The translations under genes and the position numbers were made by a program. Positions 1 through 7,638 of a stretch of 58,516 nt of DNA are shown piece by piece (position 1 is the first letter of the stretch; every line of letters starts with the position of its first letter). The notes beneath the pieces are model-generated. The model searched no databases. It worked only from the letters and a program-made list of their open reading frames with translations, and had not been told where the DNA came from. The stretch covers positions 1-58,516 of the forward strand of contig JADJHR010000021.1 of assembly GCA_016707445.1 (NCBI GenBank), written 5' to 3'. Source of the stretch: Rubrivivax sp. GTDB lineage: Bacteria; Pseudomonadota; Gammaproteobacteria; Burkholderiales; Burkholderiaceae_C.

Positions 1-605
1 GAGGCCATCGACAGGTGGATGCCCTTCAGCACGTCGGTCGGGGGGATGCCGCGTGACACCATGTTGATGACGTCGGTCTCGGCCAGCACGGCGCAGATCG
101 AGCTGCACTTCTCGGGGTTGGTCGCACTCTGCGACAGCGGCCCGATCTCCTCGACCGCAACCCCCAGATAGCGCGCGATGTTCTCGAGGAACTGCCCCGA
201 CCCCGACGCGCACTGGCTGGTCATCTTGTACGACAGCACCTTGCCGCGCTCGTCGATGTAGATCGCCCGGCCGTTCAGCGCGCCGATGTCGACCACGGCG
301 CGTGCGCTGGGCTCGAGGAAGACGCCGCCGCGGGCGTGCGTGGTCATCGAATAGAAATGCCCGGTGGCGAAGCTCACGTTCTCGCCTTCGCCGGTGGTGG
401 CCAAATATTCGATGTCGTCGATGCCCAGACCGGCGTCGGCCAGCACACTGTCGCGCCCTTCTTCGGCCAGTGTCATGGGGTCGCGACGGCGAATGCGCTC
501 GCAGCGTTTGGCCAGCCATTGCGGCTTGCCGTCGTCGTCGATGCGAAAGAGCACGCTCTTGACAGCGCCAGAGCCGATGTCGATGCCGATGGTGTGGATG
601 CTCAT
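1..605 (-). CDS. bcrD: Benzoyl-CoA reductase subunit D (3' end outside window)
   Basis: BcrD is one of the two ASKHA-type ATPase subunits of class I benzoyl-CoA reductase, which couples ATP hydrolysis to electron transfer into the aromatic ring in the cytoplasm. The translated protein starts MSIHTIGIDIGSGAVKSVLF, the phosphate-1 loop of the acetate kinase/Hsp70 fold. It continues with DIGALNGRAIYID (phosphate-2) and SQCASGSGQFLENIARYLGV, whose Cys is a ligand of the [4Fe-4S] cluster bridging BcrA and BcrD. About 201 residues are visible; the family is about 280, so the C-terminus is missing at the window edge. The ATG overlaps the bcrA stop as ATGA, so it is translationally coupled and last among the visible genes of the operon. 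Confidence 0.95.
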   Translation of the reverse strand, partial: MSIHTIGIDIGSGAVKSVLFRIDDDGKPQWLAKRCERIRRRDPMTLAEEGRDSVLADAGLGIDDIEYLATTGEGENVSFATGHFYSMTTHARGGVFLEPSARAVVDIGALNGRAIYIDERGKVLSYKMTSQCASGSGQFLENIARYLGVAVEEIGPLSQSATNPEKCSSICAVLAETDVINMVSRGIPPTDVLKGIHLSMA

Positions 606-1945
606 TTTGTCCTCGCCTCGATCTGCTTGCCCTCTTCGACCACCGCCCGCCAGGCGAATGTGGCACCGCCCAGTGCGCCGGTGTAGATCGAATCAGGGTC
701 GATGTTGAGTGTCAGCTTGCCGTAGTTCTCGTCGACCAGCTCGCGCAGCGCCTTCACGGCGGCTTCGTTCTTGGCCACACCGCCGGTGAAGGTGAACTGG
801 TCGCGGATCCCGCCCGAGCGCGCCAGGATCGACATCGCGCGCAGGATGATGGCGCGGTGCAGGCCGGCCATGATGTCCTCGCGCTTGTCGCCCAGCGCCA
901 GACGGTCGCGCAACTCAGCGCCGGCAAACACGGTGCAGGTGGAATTGATGCGGATGTTCTTGGTCGACTTCATCGCCATCGGCCCGAGCTCGTGCAGACC
1001 CATGTTCATCTCGTCGGCGATGTAGCCCAGGTAGCGCCCGCAGCCGGCTGCGCAGCGGTCGTTCATCTGGAAGCTCTCGACGATGCCGGCCGGGTCGACC
1101 TGGATCGCCTTCGTGTCCTGGCCGCCGATGTCGAGCACGGTGGCGGTGCCCGGGTACATCACGTGCGCGCCCAGGCCATGGCACAGGATCTCCGAGCGCA
1201 CGTGCTCTTTCGAGAACGGCAACCGTGCGCGGCCGTAGCCGGTGCCCACGACGTAGCTTTCTTCCAGCTCGGTGTCGAGGATGCCCTTGATCGGCGCCTC
1301 CACCTGCGTGCGCCGCGCCGCGGTGTTCGGCAGCGCGGTGAAGCTGTGTTCCAGCGCGGCCAGCAGGTGGCGCCGGATCGAGTCGGCGTAGACACGGTTC
1401 TCGACCTCGATGATGGACCGGTCGAAGACGTTCAAGAGGAAGTCGTAGCGCGTGCCGTTTTCCTTGGACACGGTCTCGCCGGTGGCCAGGTACTGGCTGC
1501 CGGCGATGTCACGAAAGAAGTCGGACTTGCGGTTCGCGCCCGGCGCGAACAGCAAGGGCGCCTCGGCGGTCAGGCGCCGGAACACCTCGCCCAGGGTCTC
1601 GGCCACCGCCGGCGTGGCATCGCCGAAGTTCGCCGTGTCCAGGCTGCGCCGGCAGGTCTGCTCGAGATCGGCCAGCTGCTCGAGGTACTGCTCCGAGCGA
1701 AAGCTGCGCTCAAGCTGGCCGATGAAGCCGTCGAGTTCGCCGTTCAGTGCCTGCGTGTCGGCCAGCGCCTGGCGGAACAGATGGAAGCGGCTGTTGACCA
1801 GCGCCTCTTGCTTGGCGATGGCCGCCGCCGTGTCGTAGTTCGAGCGCGAATTGGTGATGCCGCGGCCGATGATGTTCTGCTGCTCGTCGATGACCACCGC
1901 CTTGGTGGTGGTCGATCCGAGGTCGATGCCGATGAAACAACGCAT
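602..1945 (-). CDS. bcrA: Benzoyl-CoA reductase subunit A (ATPase/electron activator)
   Basis: This is the larger ATPase subunit of benzoyl-CoA reductase, which with BcrD holds the bridging [4Fe-4S] cluster and drives low-potential electrons to BcrBC. The 447-residue protein starts MRCFIGIDLGSTTTKAVVID (phosphate-1 loop), then shows DIGGQDTKAIQVD (phosphate-2), NDRCAAGCGRYLGYI (cluster Cys region) and FTGGVAKNEAAVKAL (adenosine loop). The frame stays open 36 bases upstream, but the ATG at 1945 is chosen because it matches the family start and follows a GAAGGGG ribosome-binding site. The gene lies 13 bases after bcrB and overlaps bcrD. Length is close to the roughly 440 residues of the Thauera protein. 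Confidence 0.95.
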   Translation of the reverse strand: MRCFIGIDLGSTTTKAVVIDEQQNIIGRGITNSRSNYDTAAAIAKQEALVNSRFHLFRQALADTQALNGELDGFIGQLERSFRSEQYLEQLADLEQTCRRSLDTANFGDATPAVAETLGEVFRRLTAEAPLLFAPGANRKSDFFRDIAGSQYLATGETVSKENGTRYDFLLNVFDRSIIEVENRVYADSIRRHLLAALEHSFTALPNTAARRTQVEAPIKGILDTELEESYVVGTGYGRARLPFSKEHVRSEILCHGLGAHVMYPGTATVLDIGGQDTKAIQVDPAGIVESFQMNDRCAAGCGRYLGYIADEMNMGLHELGPMAMKSTKNIRINSTCTVFAGAELRDRLALGDKREDIMAGLHRAIILRAMSILARSGGIRDQFTFTGGVAKNEAAVKALRELVDENYGKLTLNIDPDSIYTGALGGATFAWRAVVEEGKQIEARTK

Positions 1946-1958
1946 GGTGCGGGCCCCT

Positions 1959-3293
1959 TCAATGCGCACCCGTGAGGGCACTGCGCTTTTGCTTGACCAT
2001 CTGGAAGTAGCTTTCGAGCCGGTTCTTCACGTTGGCCGCCGAGAAGTAGCGGGGGTCGACGAGGTCGGTCTCGATGAAGGCCGCCGGCTTGCCGGTGCGC
2101 TTCTCGACCTCGCGCAGGATCAGCAACTGCCCGGCCGAGAAGCTGTTGCAGCTCTTGATCGAATTGATCAGCAGCCCGTCGGCCTGGTACTCGTCGATGT
2201 ACTTGCAGATCATGTCGATCCGCGACGGCAGGTTCAGGTTGGTGTAGCAGCCCAGGCAGTACTCGGCCAGCGACTCCAGCGGGTGGTCGGGGTCGTGGCG
2301 GAAGCCGAAGTCGTACAGCCCGCCGACCTTGGCATAGGTCGACGACACGACCACCGCGCCTTCTTCGTAGAACATCTTCCAGAACTCGCGGAAGCTCGTC
2401 CAGTTGGGCGGGCCCTCGACGATCAGACGGTACTTCTCTTCGCCCATGTCGCCGTCGGGCGTGACCGGGCCCTTGCCGTCGCGGATGCGCGCCTCGATCT
2501 CCTGGTGCAGCACGCGGTAGTACTCACTGGCCTCGGGCGTGCCGCGAAAGGCGGTGAAGATCGGCCCGATGTAGTACACGGCGCCGAAGTAGCCGTCGAT
2601 CGGCGACGGCCGGTGCTTGGCCGACTGCAGCACCTTGACCAGATCCTCCTCGGCCCGGGCCGATTCGCGCATGTACTGGCGCAGGCGGTCGATGTCGAAC
2701 TTGACGCCCGAGATGCGCTCGAGCGTCGGGATCACGGTTTCCTTCAGCTGCTTGACGACATAGTCGCGCATGTTCGGATTGATCCTGCCCTCGGCCTGGT
2801 AGGGCACGTGCAGCATCACGGTCTCGCAGCCGTACTTGTGGCGCACCAGTTCGAACCACTTCATGAAGGTGAAGCAGCCGGTGTAGGACAGCAGCAGCAC
2901 GTCGGGCTTGGGCAGCGGGTCGCCGGTGGGGCCGATCTCGCCGCCCATCATCATGCCGAGGTCGGCCTTGACGTAGGTGCAGACGTCTTCCGACTGGCCG
3001 TCGCGCTCCGCGTCCATGATCATCTTGCCCGACTTCTTGCGCATGCCGTTCTGCAGCGCGTTCGTCTCGGGAAGGCTGCGCGCAAAGTTGAAGCACATCA
3101 GCAATTCGTTCAGGTTGCCGGGCACGAAGGTCGCCGACACCTTGCGGTTGTTGGCGTGTGCCGTGGCCAGGTCCATGTAGTTCTTGTTGATCAGCTCCTT
3201 CTGCAGCCACATCGCGTCCTCTTTCTGGACGTTCTGCGGCTTGGCCGTCGGGTTGCCGCGCGGCGCGGGCATGGCGATGGGGGCGATGGTCAT
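1959..3293 (-). CDS. bcrB: Benzoyl-CoA reductase subunit B
   Basis: BcrB is one of the two active-site subunits that bind benzoyl-CoA and Fe-S clusters; it belongs to the HgdB/FldB-like 2-hydroxyacyl-CoA dehydratase superfamily. The 444-residue protein starts MTIAPIAMPAPRGNPTAKPQ. Conserved Cys are seen in SYTGCFTFMKWFEL, EYCLGCYTNLNLPSR and SIKSCNSFSAGQLL, the usual cluster-ligand positions of the family. The ATG overlaps as ATGA the stop of the short frame encoding the BcrC C-terminus, which shows that this short frame is the natural end of the upstream gene. A longer in-frame upstream extension runs through bcrC in another frame and is rejected. Confidence 0.95.
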   Translation of the reverse strand: MTIAPIAMPAPRGNPTAKPQNVQKEDAMWLQKELINKNYMDLATAHANNRKVSATFVPGNLNELLMCFNFARSLPETNALQNGMRKKSGKMIMDAERDGQSEDVCTYVKADLGMMMGGEIGPTGDPLPKPDVLLLSYTGCFTFMKWFELVRHKYGCETVMLHVPYQAEGRINPNMRDYVVKQLKETVIPTLERISGVKFDIDRLRQYMRESARAEEDLVKVLQSAKHRPSPIDGYFGAVYYIGPIFTAFRGTPEASEYYRVLHQEIEARIRDGKGPVTPDGDMGEEKYRLIVEGPPNWTSFREFWKMFYEEGAVVVSSTYAKVGGLYDFGFRHDPDHPLESLAEYCLGCYTNLNLPSRIDMICKYIDEYQADGLLINSIKSCNSFSAGQLLILREVEKRTGKPAAFIETDLVDPRYFSAANVKNRLESYFQMVKQKRSALTGAH

Positions 3294-3478
3294 GAGGCGC
3301 TCCAGAGCTTGATCGAATCGGCGAAGGTGCCGGACTGTTCGCGGATCGGCGCCATCTGGCCGGTGTTCTCCGCATATTTGAAAGCGGTGTACGGCACGCC
3401 GTGCTGCTTGAGCACGTCCTGCAGCATCGGGCGCTCGAGCAGCGCCGGGTCGCAGAACGACGGCGCGGCGAAGATCAC
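3290..3478 (-). CDS. bcrC: C-terminal part of benzoyl-CoA reductase subunit C in a shifted frame
   Basis: This 62-residue frame encodes the normal C-terminus of BcrC: MIFAAPSFCDPALLERPML, then a stretch ending with ADSIKLW, typical of the end of the Thauera protein. It contains a conserved Cys (APSFCDP), so it is functionally important. Its first codon (GTG) overlaps the stop of the upstream bcrC frame as GTGA, and its own stop overlaps the bcrB start as ATGA. One missing base (GCGTG where GCGGTG would restore the frame) would explain the split. It could instead be translated separately by coupling; other junctions in this operon also use GTGA/ATGA. An assembly or sequencing error is the simplest alternative. 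Confidence 0.85.
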   Translation of the reverse strand: MIFAAPSFCDPALLERPMLQDVLKQHGVPYTAFKYAENTGQMAPIREQSGTFADSIKLWSAS

Positions 3479-4473
3479 GCCTCGGCGCCACCATCCTTCA
3501 CCTGCTTCATCAGGAACACGCCCTTCTCTTCCTTGGTCGTCTCGTACTTCGCGGCGGTGGTCGCCGAGCGGTGCAGGAAAGCCTTGGACAACTCTTCGAG
3601 CGGGTTGGCATCGGCCGGAACGTGGTCGAGCAGCCAGCGCGTGACGAGGATGAAGTCGTCGTCGACGATGTAGCAGCCCGACATCTCGATCGACTTGATC
3701 AGCGCCAGCGGCGGCTGTTCGCAGAACGAGCCGTTGATGACCACGCGGGCGTTGTCGCGCTTCGGGCGCTCTTCGAGCTCGGTCGCCGCCAGGTACTCGC
3801 GCAGCAGCACCGTGTGCTCCTCGGGCGGCAGCACCATGCCGGCGCGCAGCAGCAGGTAGACCTCGGAGGTGGGCGCCTGCCAGGGTTTGGCGGCACGGTA
3901 GGCGTACAACTCGCGCACCGCGTCTCGGTTGTCGTTGTAGACGGCGATCGAGGCGTTGAGCTCTTCATCGCTGATCGGCCGCCCGCGCATGCGCCCGAGG
4001 TCTTCGCGCAGGGTCTGCATCTCTTCGATGTAGAAGCTGCCGCCGATCGAGTCGACGTAGTTCTGGGGTACGTCGAAGTACTTGACGTACTTGTCCTTGA
4101 ACAGGATCTGCCACATGCCCGACAGGTTGCGGATGACGTCGCAGATCGACGGGAACAGCATGCCGTCCAGGCTGTCGAGTCGCCCGGTCAGGCCGAGTTC
4201 GAGCGTCGAACGCGGAATGCGGCAGATGTAGCTCTGGTAGTAGGCGTCGCCCTGGATCACCTCAAGCGCGTCGCCGCCCCCGAGAATGCCCACCGGCAGC
4301 ATGCCGGCGGCGTGGATCAGTTCGCGCGGCACGTAGACCGGCATGTAGCCGATCGCCTTGCGGCCGGGCACGGCGTCCTTCCAGGCCTTGACGGCCTTGA
4401 AGTCCAGGTCGTCGAACAGATCCTGGCAGCGCGCCACGATGCGGGCGACCGGCGAGATCGAAAGCGTGTCCAT
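3475..4473 (-). CDS. bcrC: Benzoyl-CoA reductase subunit C, N-terminal 332 residues (frame ends early)
   Basis: This is the second active-site subunit of benzoyl-CoA reductase and a partner of BcrB. It starts MDTLSISPVARIVARCQDLF and carries the conserved segments AYYQSYICRIPRSTLEL, NGSFCEQPPLALIKS and MSGCYIVDDDFILVTRW with the expected Cys residues. The frame stops after KQVKDGGAEA, where the family continues with the FAAPSFCDPALL segment found in the next frame at 3290-3478. Adding both parts gives about 395 residues, the usual BcrC length (about 385). The start ATG overlaps the dch stop (ATGA). The gene is therefore either frameshifted by one base, split into two polypeptides, or misassembled. 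Confidence 0.92.
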   Translation of the reverse strand: MDTLSISPVARIVARCQDLFDDLDFKAVKAWKDAVPGRKAIGYMPVYVPRELIHAAGMLPVGILGGGDALEVIQGDAYYQSYICRIPRSTLELGLTGRLDSLDGMLFPSICDVIRNLSGMWQILFKDKYVKYFDVPQNYVDSIGGSFYIEEMQTLREDLGRMRGRPISDEELNASIAVYNDNRDAVRELYAYRAAKPWQAPTSEVYLLLRAGMVLPPEEHTVLLREYLAATELEERPKRDNARVVINGSFCEQPPLALIKSIEMSGCYIVDDDFILVTRWLLDHVPADANPLEELSKAFLHRSATTAAKYETTKEEKGVFLMKQVKDGGAEA

Positions 4474-5243
4474 CAGCAGTGCTCCCAGGTTGGTGAACGT
4501 TTGGCGAGAAAGGCAGCCAGCCCCTCGTTGGCGTCGCGTGTGTGCATCAGTCGGTCCAGGTAAAGCCGTTCCACCTCGGCCAGGCGGCGGCGCACGTCGG
4601 CCCGCATCGGTGCGCGTGCCGCGCTGACGGCGCAGGCCAGCGCGGCGGCGCTGCGGCCTGCCAGGTGCTGCTCGAAGTACGCCAGCGCGGCGGCCTGCGG
4701 GTCGTCGGTCACGGCATGCACCAGACCCATGGCCAGGCCCTCGGCGGCGCTGACCGATCGCCCGCTGAACAGCAGGTCTTCGGCCGCGGTCTGGTTGACG
4801 CGGTAGGGCAGCAGCACCGACGCCGCCGGCGCGAACACACCGAGCTTGATCTCGGGCTGGCCGAACTGCGCACCCGGCGCCGCGAAGATCGGCCCGCCGG
4901 CCAGCGCCACCTCGAGGCCGCCGCCCAGGCACTGGCCTTGCACCGCCACCAGGATCGGCACCGGAAACTCGACCATCGCGATGATCAGAGCGTGCAGCGC
5001 GCCCAGCATCGCGGCGCAGCGATCGGCCAGATGCTCTTCCACGCTGGCGCCGAAGCTGAAGTGCGGCCCTTCAGCGTCCAGCAACACGCCGCGCAGGCTG
5101 CGGTTGCCCGCGTGCTGGTTGATTGCCGCATGCAGCGCCGCAATCATCTCGGCGTCGACGATGTTGGCCTTGGGCCGGGCCAGGCGCAGGCGCAGCAGGG
5201 CCCCACCCTGCTCGACGCCGACACTCAGGGGCGACTGGTTCAC
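4473..5243 (-). CDS. dch: Cyclohexa-1,5-diene-1-carbonyl-CoA hydratase
   Basis: This crotonase-fold hydratase adds water to the dienoyl-CoA made by benzoyl-CoA reductase, giving 6-hydroxycyclohex-1-ene-1-carbonyl-CoA. The 256-residue protein shows the crotonase oxyanion-hole elements FSFGASVEEH and QGQCLGGGLEVALAGG, then FGQPEIKLGVFAP. The start is GTG at 5243, overlapping the oah stop as GTGA; the stop overlaps the bcrC ATG. Its place between oah and bcrC is the Thauera-type arrangement and separates it from general enoyl-CoA hydratases. The specific name rests on context as well as similarity. Confidence 0.9.
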   Translation of the reverse strand: MNQSPLSVGVEQGGALLRLRLARPKANIVDAEMIAALHAAINQHAGNRSLRGVLLDAEGPHFSFGASVEEHLADRCAAMLGALHALIIAMVEFPVPILVAVQGQCLGGGLEVALAGGPIFAAPGAQFGQPEIKLGVFAPAASVLLPYRVNQTAAEDLLFSGRSVSAAEGLAMGLVHAVTDDPQAAALAYFEQHLAGRSAAALACAVSAARAPMRADVRRRLAEVERLYLDRLMHTRDANEGLAAFLAKRSPTWEHC

Positions 5244-6361
5244 CGTTTGGCCTTCGGCTGGATCGAGTCGTGCAGTGGACCGACCCAGCTTTCCCCGGCG
5301 GCCAGCTTCTGGCGCAGCAGCACGAAGTCGACCTCACGATCGTCCTTCGTGCCTTCGTTGAAGGCCGTGAAGCCCGAACGCGCCTCGGTCATCATGTTCA
5401 GCGCCAGCCAGGCGCGCGAATCTTCCTTGTTGCGGTTCCAGGCCTCGAGCTTGGGCTTGCGCAGTTCTTCCAGCGTCTTGGTCGTGCAGTCGGGGAAGGT
5501 CAGCAGGATCTTGGCGCACAGCTCCTCGACCTTGGCGTCCAGCAGCGACAGGTCGACCGTGCCACGGGCCAGCAGCGCCTTGCCCGCCTTCAGCGCGTCA
5601 CCGGTCTTGGGCTCACCGTAGACGTTGCGGCCGAACTCGTCGACCATGCGCTGCGTCTCGACGATCGGGTTGGCCACCCAGGCGCCGTCGACCTTGAGTG
5701 CGGGCACCAGATCGCTGATCACGCCCATCTGGTAGGCCTTGTGCGCCGAGAAGGGCTCGCACAGCACGCAGGCGGCCATGGCGCGCTCGGCACCGACGAT
5801 CACCGGCAGGAAGTCGGTGGCGCCGCCGATCGGCGCCGAGCCGTGCTTGGGCCCGGCCTGGCCGTAGCGCGCCAGGTCTGACGAGACCGAGAAGTCGCAA
5901 GCCATGCCGATCTCCTGGCCGCCGCCGATGCGCATGCCGTTGACGCGGCAGATCACCGGCTTGTCGCAGGCCAGGATGGCCGACACCATGTCGTTGAACA
6001 GCCGCATGTACTGGCGGTATTCCTGCGGCTGGCCGGCGTAGTACTCGGCGTACTCCTTGGTATTGCCACCGGTGCAGAAAGCCTTGTCGCCGGCACCGGT
6101 GAAGACCACGCAGCCGACGTCGCGCGCATTGGTCGCGGCGCGGAACGCCAGGATCGCGCCCTTGACCATGTCGGTCGTGTAGGAGTTGTACTGGCTGGGG
6201 TTGTCCAGCGTGATCCAGACGTTGTAGAGCCCCGGCGCTTCGCTGCCGTCGGGGCGGCGCGCCGGCCGCTTCTCGTACCGGATGCCGGGCTTGCTGATGT
6301 CGTCGACGAGGTCGTGGTTCTTGAATTCGCGCAGCATGGTGGTGGTTTCGGGGGCATTCAT
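5240..6361 (-). CDS. oah: 6-oxocyclohex-1-ene-1-carbonyl-CoA hydrolase
   Basis: This is the ring-opening hydrolase of the Thauera-type benzoyl-CoA pathway. It converts 6-oxocyclohexene-carbonyl-CoA to 3-hydroxypimeloyl-CoA and is a long crotonase-family member. The 373 residues match the family length (about 377). Clear segments are WITLDNPSQYNSYTTDMVKG, FTGAGDKAFCTGGNTKEYAE and NGMRIGGGQEIGMACDFSV followed by GPKHGSAPIGGATDFLPV. The ATG is preceded by GAGGAG. It lies 15 bases after had and is coupled to dch through GTGA. Confidence 0.95.
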   Translation of the reverse strand: MNAPETTTMLREFKNHDLVDDISKPGIRYEKRPARRPDGSEAPGLYNVWITLDNPSQYNSYTTDMVKGAILAFRAATNARDVGCVVFTGAGDKAFCTGGNTKEYAEYYAGQPQEYRQYMRLFNDMVSAILACDKPVICRVNGMRIGGGQEIGMACDFSVSSDLARYGQAGPKHGSAPIGGATDFLPVIVGAERAMAACVLCEPFSAHKAYQMGVISDLVPALKVDGAWVANPIVETQRMVDEFGRNVYGEPKTGDALKAGKALLARGTVDLSLLDAKVEELCAKILLTFPDCTTKTLEELRKPKLEAWNRNKEDSRAWLALNMMTEARSGFTAFNEGTKDDREVDFVLLRQKLAAGESWVGPLHDSIQPKAKR

Positions 6362-6376
6362 GGAAGATCTCCTCGA

Positions 6377-7444
6377 TCAGGCGGGAACCATCACCGCGCG
6401 CTTCTTGATTTCGCGATGGTGAACGACGGCAAAGACACGGTTGATGTCGTCCAGTGCATGGGTCTCGACGAAGGGGGCGATCTGCACCTTGCCGTCGAGC
6501 ACCAGGTCGAGCGCGGCCGGGTAGGCCTCGGGCGGGCAGCCCCAGTTGCCCAGCGCGCGCGCATCGAAAGCCATCAGGTTGGACAAGCGAACCTCGACCT
6601 TGTCCATCGTGAAACCCACCACCGACAGCGTGGCGCCGTGCACCAGCAGGCTGTAGGCCATCAGTTGCCCGGGCGCCGTGCCCGAACACTCGAAGATGAA
6701 CCATTCGGTGGCCCGCAGGCCCTGGGCCTTGGCAAAGGCCTGCACCGCGGCCTTGATGCCCTTGGCATCGAGCTGTCGGCTGTTCAGGGTCAGCGCCGCG
6801 CCGTGGGCGGCGATGGCGGCCAGCTTGGCGTCGTCGACGTCGATCGCCACCACCTGCGCGCCGAAGGCCCGCGCCACCTGCACGCAGTAGCCACCGACGC
6901 CACCGGCGCCGACCACGATGGCCAGGGTGCCGGGCGTGACGCCGGCGCGGCGCACAGCCTGATACGGCGTGGTCAGCGCGTCGGCGACGATCGAGACCTC
7001 GGGCAGTGTCAGCCCGGCTGTGGCCAGGCGCTGCAGGTCGACTTCGCACAGGCCGCGGGCGGGCACCACAATGTGGCTGCCGAAGCCGCCCTGGATGTCG
7101 TTGCCGGGCATCTTCTGCGCGCGGCAGATCGTACCCAGGCCACGCCGGCACAGGTCGCACTCGCCGCAGGGCAGCACCGCCGGCACGATGACCGACTTGC
7201 CCATCCAGCCCTGCGCCCCAGCGCCACAGGCCACCACGCGGCCGCTGACTTCGTGGCCCAGCGCCAGCGGCAGCGGCTGGTTGGTGCGCACGCCGTCGTA
7301 GTAATAGCCCAGGTCGGTGTGGCAGACACCGCAGCCCGCCACCGCCACGGTGACCTCGCCAGGCCCCGGCGTGGCGTCGAAGGCTGCCCGTTCGAGCGGT
7401 GCGTTGACCGCCGTCATCAGCCAGCGGTGGGCGTCTATCGTCAT
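6377..7444 (-). CDS. had: 6-hydroxycyclohex-1-ene-1-carbonyl-CoA dehydrogenase
   Basis: This zinc-dependent medium-chain dehydrogenase oxidises 6-hydroxycyclohexene-carbonyl-CoA with NAD. The 355-residue protein has the catalytic zinc region CGVCHTDLGYY and LGHEVSGRVV, the structural zinc loop CGECDLCRRGLGTIC (four Cys), and a Rossmann motif VGAGGVGGYCVQVA. It is the first gene of the had-oah-dch-bcrCBAD operon. The 194-base divergent gap to korA carries a BadM-like operator candidate 67 bases upstream of the start. Confidence 0.92.
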   Translation of the reverse strand: MTIDAHRWLMTAVNAPLERAAFDATPGPGEVTVAVAGCGVCHTDLGYYYDGVRTNQPLPLALGHEVSGRVVACGAGAQGWMGKSVIVPAVLPCGECDLCRRGLGTICRAQKMPGNDIQGGFGSHIVVPARGLCEVDLQRLATAGLTLPEVSIVADALTTPYQAVRRAGVTPGTLAIVVGAGGVGGYCVQVARAFGAQVVAIDVDDAKLAAIAAHGAALTLNSRQLDAKGIKAAVQAFAKAQGLRATEWFIFECSGTAPGQLMAYSLLVHGATLSVVGFTMDKVEVRLSNLMAFDARALGNWGCPPEAYPAALDLVLDGKVQIAPFVETHALDDINRVFAVVHHREIKKRAVMVPA

Positions 7445-7510
7445 CGTCTTCCTCCTGCGCTCGACGGTGGGCCGGGGCCCGATCGAAGGTTGCGTTTTGT
7501 CTTAATGTGG

Positions 7511-7531
7511 TATTTCGGTACCCGAATACTG
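7511..7531. promoter_or_regulatory. Operator copy 1 (GGTACC-centred near-palindrome) between had and korA
   Basis: The site reads TATTTCGG then TACCCGAATACTG around a GGTACC core at 7517-7522. It shares TATT-N2-GGTACC-N2-AWTACTG with 15092-15112 and 32831-32852, and the three are too alike in intergenic positions to be chance. On the plus strand a possible promoter (TTAATG, 17-base spacer, AATACT) overlaps it, which would fit a repressor. The best candidate binder encoded here is the BadM-like Rrf2 protein at 33430-33879; this is inference. Confidence 0.65.
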
Positions 7532-7568
7532 CTTTAGGCGATTCTCAGCGGCAAAAAGCGCGGGCGGT

Positions 7569-7582
7569 TTGATTTGCATCAG
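7569..7582. promoter_or_regulatory. FNR/AadR/AcpR-like box upstream of korA
   Basis: TTGATTTGCATCAG matches the FNR-family consensus TTGAT-N4-ATCAA at nine of ten positions. Its centre is about 63 bases upstream of the korA GTG, so a start site near 7617 would place it at -41.5, the class II activator position. FNR-type regulators AadR and AcpR are known activators of anaerobic benzoate genes in Rhodopseudomonas and Azoarcus. No such protein is certain in the window, although a Dnr-like one is at 41555. Confidence 0.5.
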
Positions 7583-7638
7583 AGGCTCGACGGCCTCGCG
7601 CCGTTTCACTGAGCACATCCGACAACGGGGAGCACAGC

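Noticed and set aside
857..1975. Long open frame (372 residues) on the plus strand opposite bcrA
   Set aside because: A GC-rich mirror frame of a clearly conserved gene; composition is Arg/Val/His/Gln-rich without motifs.
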